DNA of 5,567 nt from JBQCHF01 sp051953655 (GTDB lineage: Bacteria; Actinomycetota; Actinomycetes; Motilibacterales; Motilibacteraceae), in the NCBI GenBank assembly GCA_051953655.1, contig JBQCIO010000240.1:1-5567 (forward strand), in the 5' to 3' direction. How positions within the stretch are numbered: the first letter of the stretch is position 1; the number at the start of each line of letters is the position of its first letter. This document shows positions 4,725-5,567 of the stretch, piece by piece. Position numbers and translations under genes: made by a program. The notes under the pieces were generated by a model that was given only the letters and a program-made list of their open reading frames with translations, ran no database searches and had not been told where the DNA came from.

Positions 4725-5567
4725 TCACCTGGACGCGCTCGGCGGGCGCGGGTCGTGGTGGGCGAGGTCGGCGTGGTGCTCGCCGTCGGGGTCCCACGGG
4801 TCGGCGTGCACGAGCGCGGTGGTCAGCCGGGGGACGTCGTGCAGCAGGTTGTGCCGGGCCAGCTCGGCCACCGCGTGGCCCTGGGCCACGGACATGCCGG
4901 CGTCGACGACGATCTCGCACTCGGCCCGCAGCGCGTGCCCGATCCAGCGCACCCGGACGTCGCCGAGCTCGAGCACCCCCTCGGTTCGTCGCAGCACGGC
5001 CTCGACCTGGTCCACCAGCTCCGGGTCGACGGCGTCCATGAGCCGCCGGTAGACCTCGCGGACCGCATCGCGGAGGACGAAGAGGATGGCCACGGTGATG
5101 ACCAGGCCGATGACCGGGTCGACCCAGTCCCACCCGACGGCGGCCCCGCCGGCCGCGATGAGCACCGCGAGCGAGGTGAACCCGTCGGTGCGGGCGTGCA
5201 GCCCGTCGGCCACCAGCGCGGCCGACCCGATCCGCCGGCCCACCGCGATCCGGTAGCGCGCCACGCCCTCGTTGCCCAGGAACCCGATCACGGCGGCGAC
5301 GGCCACCAGTGCGGCGTGGTCCAGGGGCTGGGGGTTCGCCAGCCGGCGGGCCGACTCCCACGCCGCCGCCACCGCCGAGACGGTGATGAGCGTGACGACG
5401 ACGATGCCGGCCAGGTCCTCGGCCCGCCCGTAGCCGTAGGTGAAGCGCCGGGTGGCAGCGCGCCGCCCGAGGGCGAAGGCGATCCACAGCGGCACCGCCG
5501 TGAGGGCGTCCGAGAAGTTGTGGATCGTGTCGGCCAGCAGCGCGACCGAGCCGGAGGCGTAGACGAC
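4725..5567 (-). CDS. Cation diffusion facilitator (CDF) metal exporter, N-terminus outside window
   Basis: The 280 visible residues cover nearly all of a CDF protein (usually about 300); only the first helix is missing. TM2 contains LLADTIHNFSDALTA and TM5 contains ADGLHARTDGFTSLAV. Each has an HxxxD pair, which together form the intramembrane metal site; His-Asp/His-Asp is the arrangement found in zinc-type CDFs, whereas YiiP has DxxxD in TM2. FTYGYGRAEDLAG is the conserved loop after TM2. Further helices are LAGIVVVTLITVSAVAAAW, HAALVAVAAVIGFLGNEGVA and WVDPVIGLVITVAILFVLRDA. After RRLMDAVDPELVDQVEAVL comes the cytoplasmic C-terminal domain (ferredoxin-like in the family), ending in a His/Asp-rich tail (HHADLAHHDPRPP) that may bind metal. 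The protein would export Zn2+ or a similar divalent ion by proton antiport in the cell membrane. The apparent GTG at 5495 is internal, since the frame continues to the window edge with TM2 sequence. Confidence 0.93.
   Translation of the reverse strand, partial: VVYASGSVALLADTIHNFSDALTAVPLWIAFALGRRAATRRFTYGYGRAEDLAGIVVVTLITVSAVAAAWESARRLANPQPLDHAALVAVAAVIGFLGNEGVARYRIAVGRRIGSAALVADGLHARTDGFTSLAVLIAAGGAAVGWDWVDPVIGLVITVAILFVLRDAVREVYRRLMDAVDPELVDQVEAVLRRTEGVLELGDVRVRWIGHALRAECEIVVDAGMSVAQGHAVAELARHNLLHDVPRLTTALVHADPWDPDGEHHADLAHHDPRPPSASR

Noticed and set aside
4621..5487. Second minus-strand frame of 288 codons over the transporter
   Set aside because: Arg/Gly-rich shadow of the CDF gene, whose own frame shows clear transmembrane helices and metal-binding motifs.

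Overview
The window looks like chromosome from a high-GC actinobacterium. G+C is very high (I judge above 70%), third codon positions are almost all G or C, and GTG starts and short gene overlaps are common. A complete conservon-type module (sensor kinase, Roadblock, DUF742, small GTPase), a MobA-like protein beside a DUF6457 protein, and a HipA-family/DUF3037 pair all fit the Actinomycetes. The style is reminiscent of the Geodermatophilaceae (Blastococcus, Geodermatophilus, Modestobacter), but that placement is an inference from memory of such genomes.

Plus strand, 2-2001: the 3' end of a large sensor histidine kinase (only its disordered Pro/Ala-rich tail is visible), then a Roadblock/LC7 protein, a DUF742 winged-helix protein and a P-loop GTPase. 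The last three are tightly spaced or overlapping. Together they form a conservon (CvnA-D type) operon: a membrane kinase-like sensor coupled to a Ras-like switch, comparable to an eukaryotic G-protein relay. A strong hairpin at 2012-2053 closes the operon.

Minus strand, 2030-5567, read from right to left: a cation diffusion facilitator (metal exporter, N-terminus outside the window); a HipA-family kinase-like protein, a DUF3037 protein and a MobA-like nucleotidyltransferase in one overlapping run; then, after a 234-base gap, a DUF6457 protein and a small three-helix membrane protein whose stop codon lies in the loop of the 2012-2053 hairpin. The two strands converge on that hairpin, which probably ends transcription from both sides.

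The most notable non-coding content is a family of palindromes. A 34-base hairpin repeat occurs at 2706-2739 and 4640-4673 with 31 of 34 bases identical. The first copy directly abuts a 38-base near-perfect palindrome centred on GAATTC (2740-2777). The convergent terminator shares the AAGGATC...GATC outer arms. The second copy lies just upstream of the HipA-family gene and would be mistranslated as part of it if the longest open frame were chosen. I see no CRISPR array, tRNA, rRNA, insertion sequence or clear new defence system.
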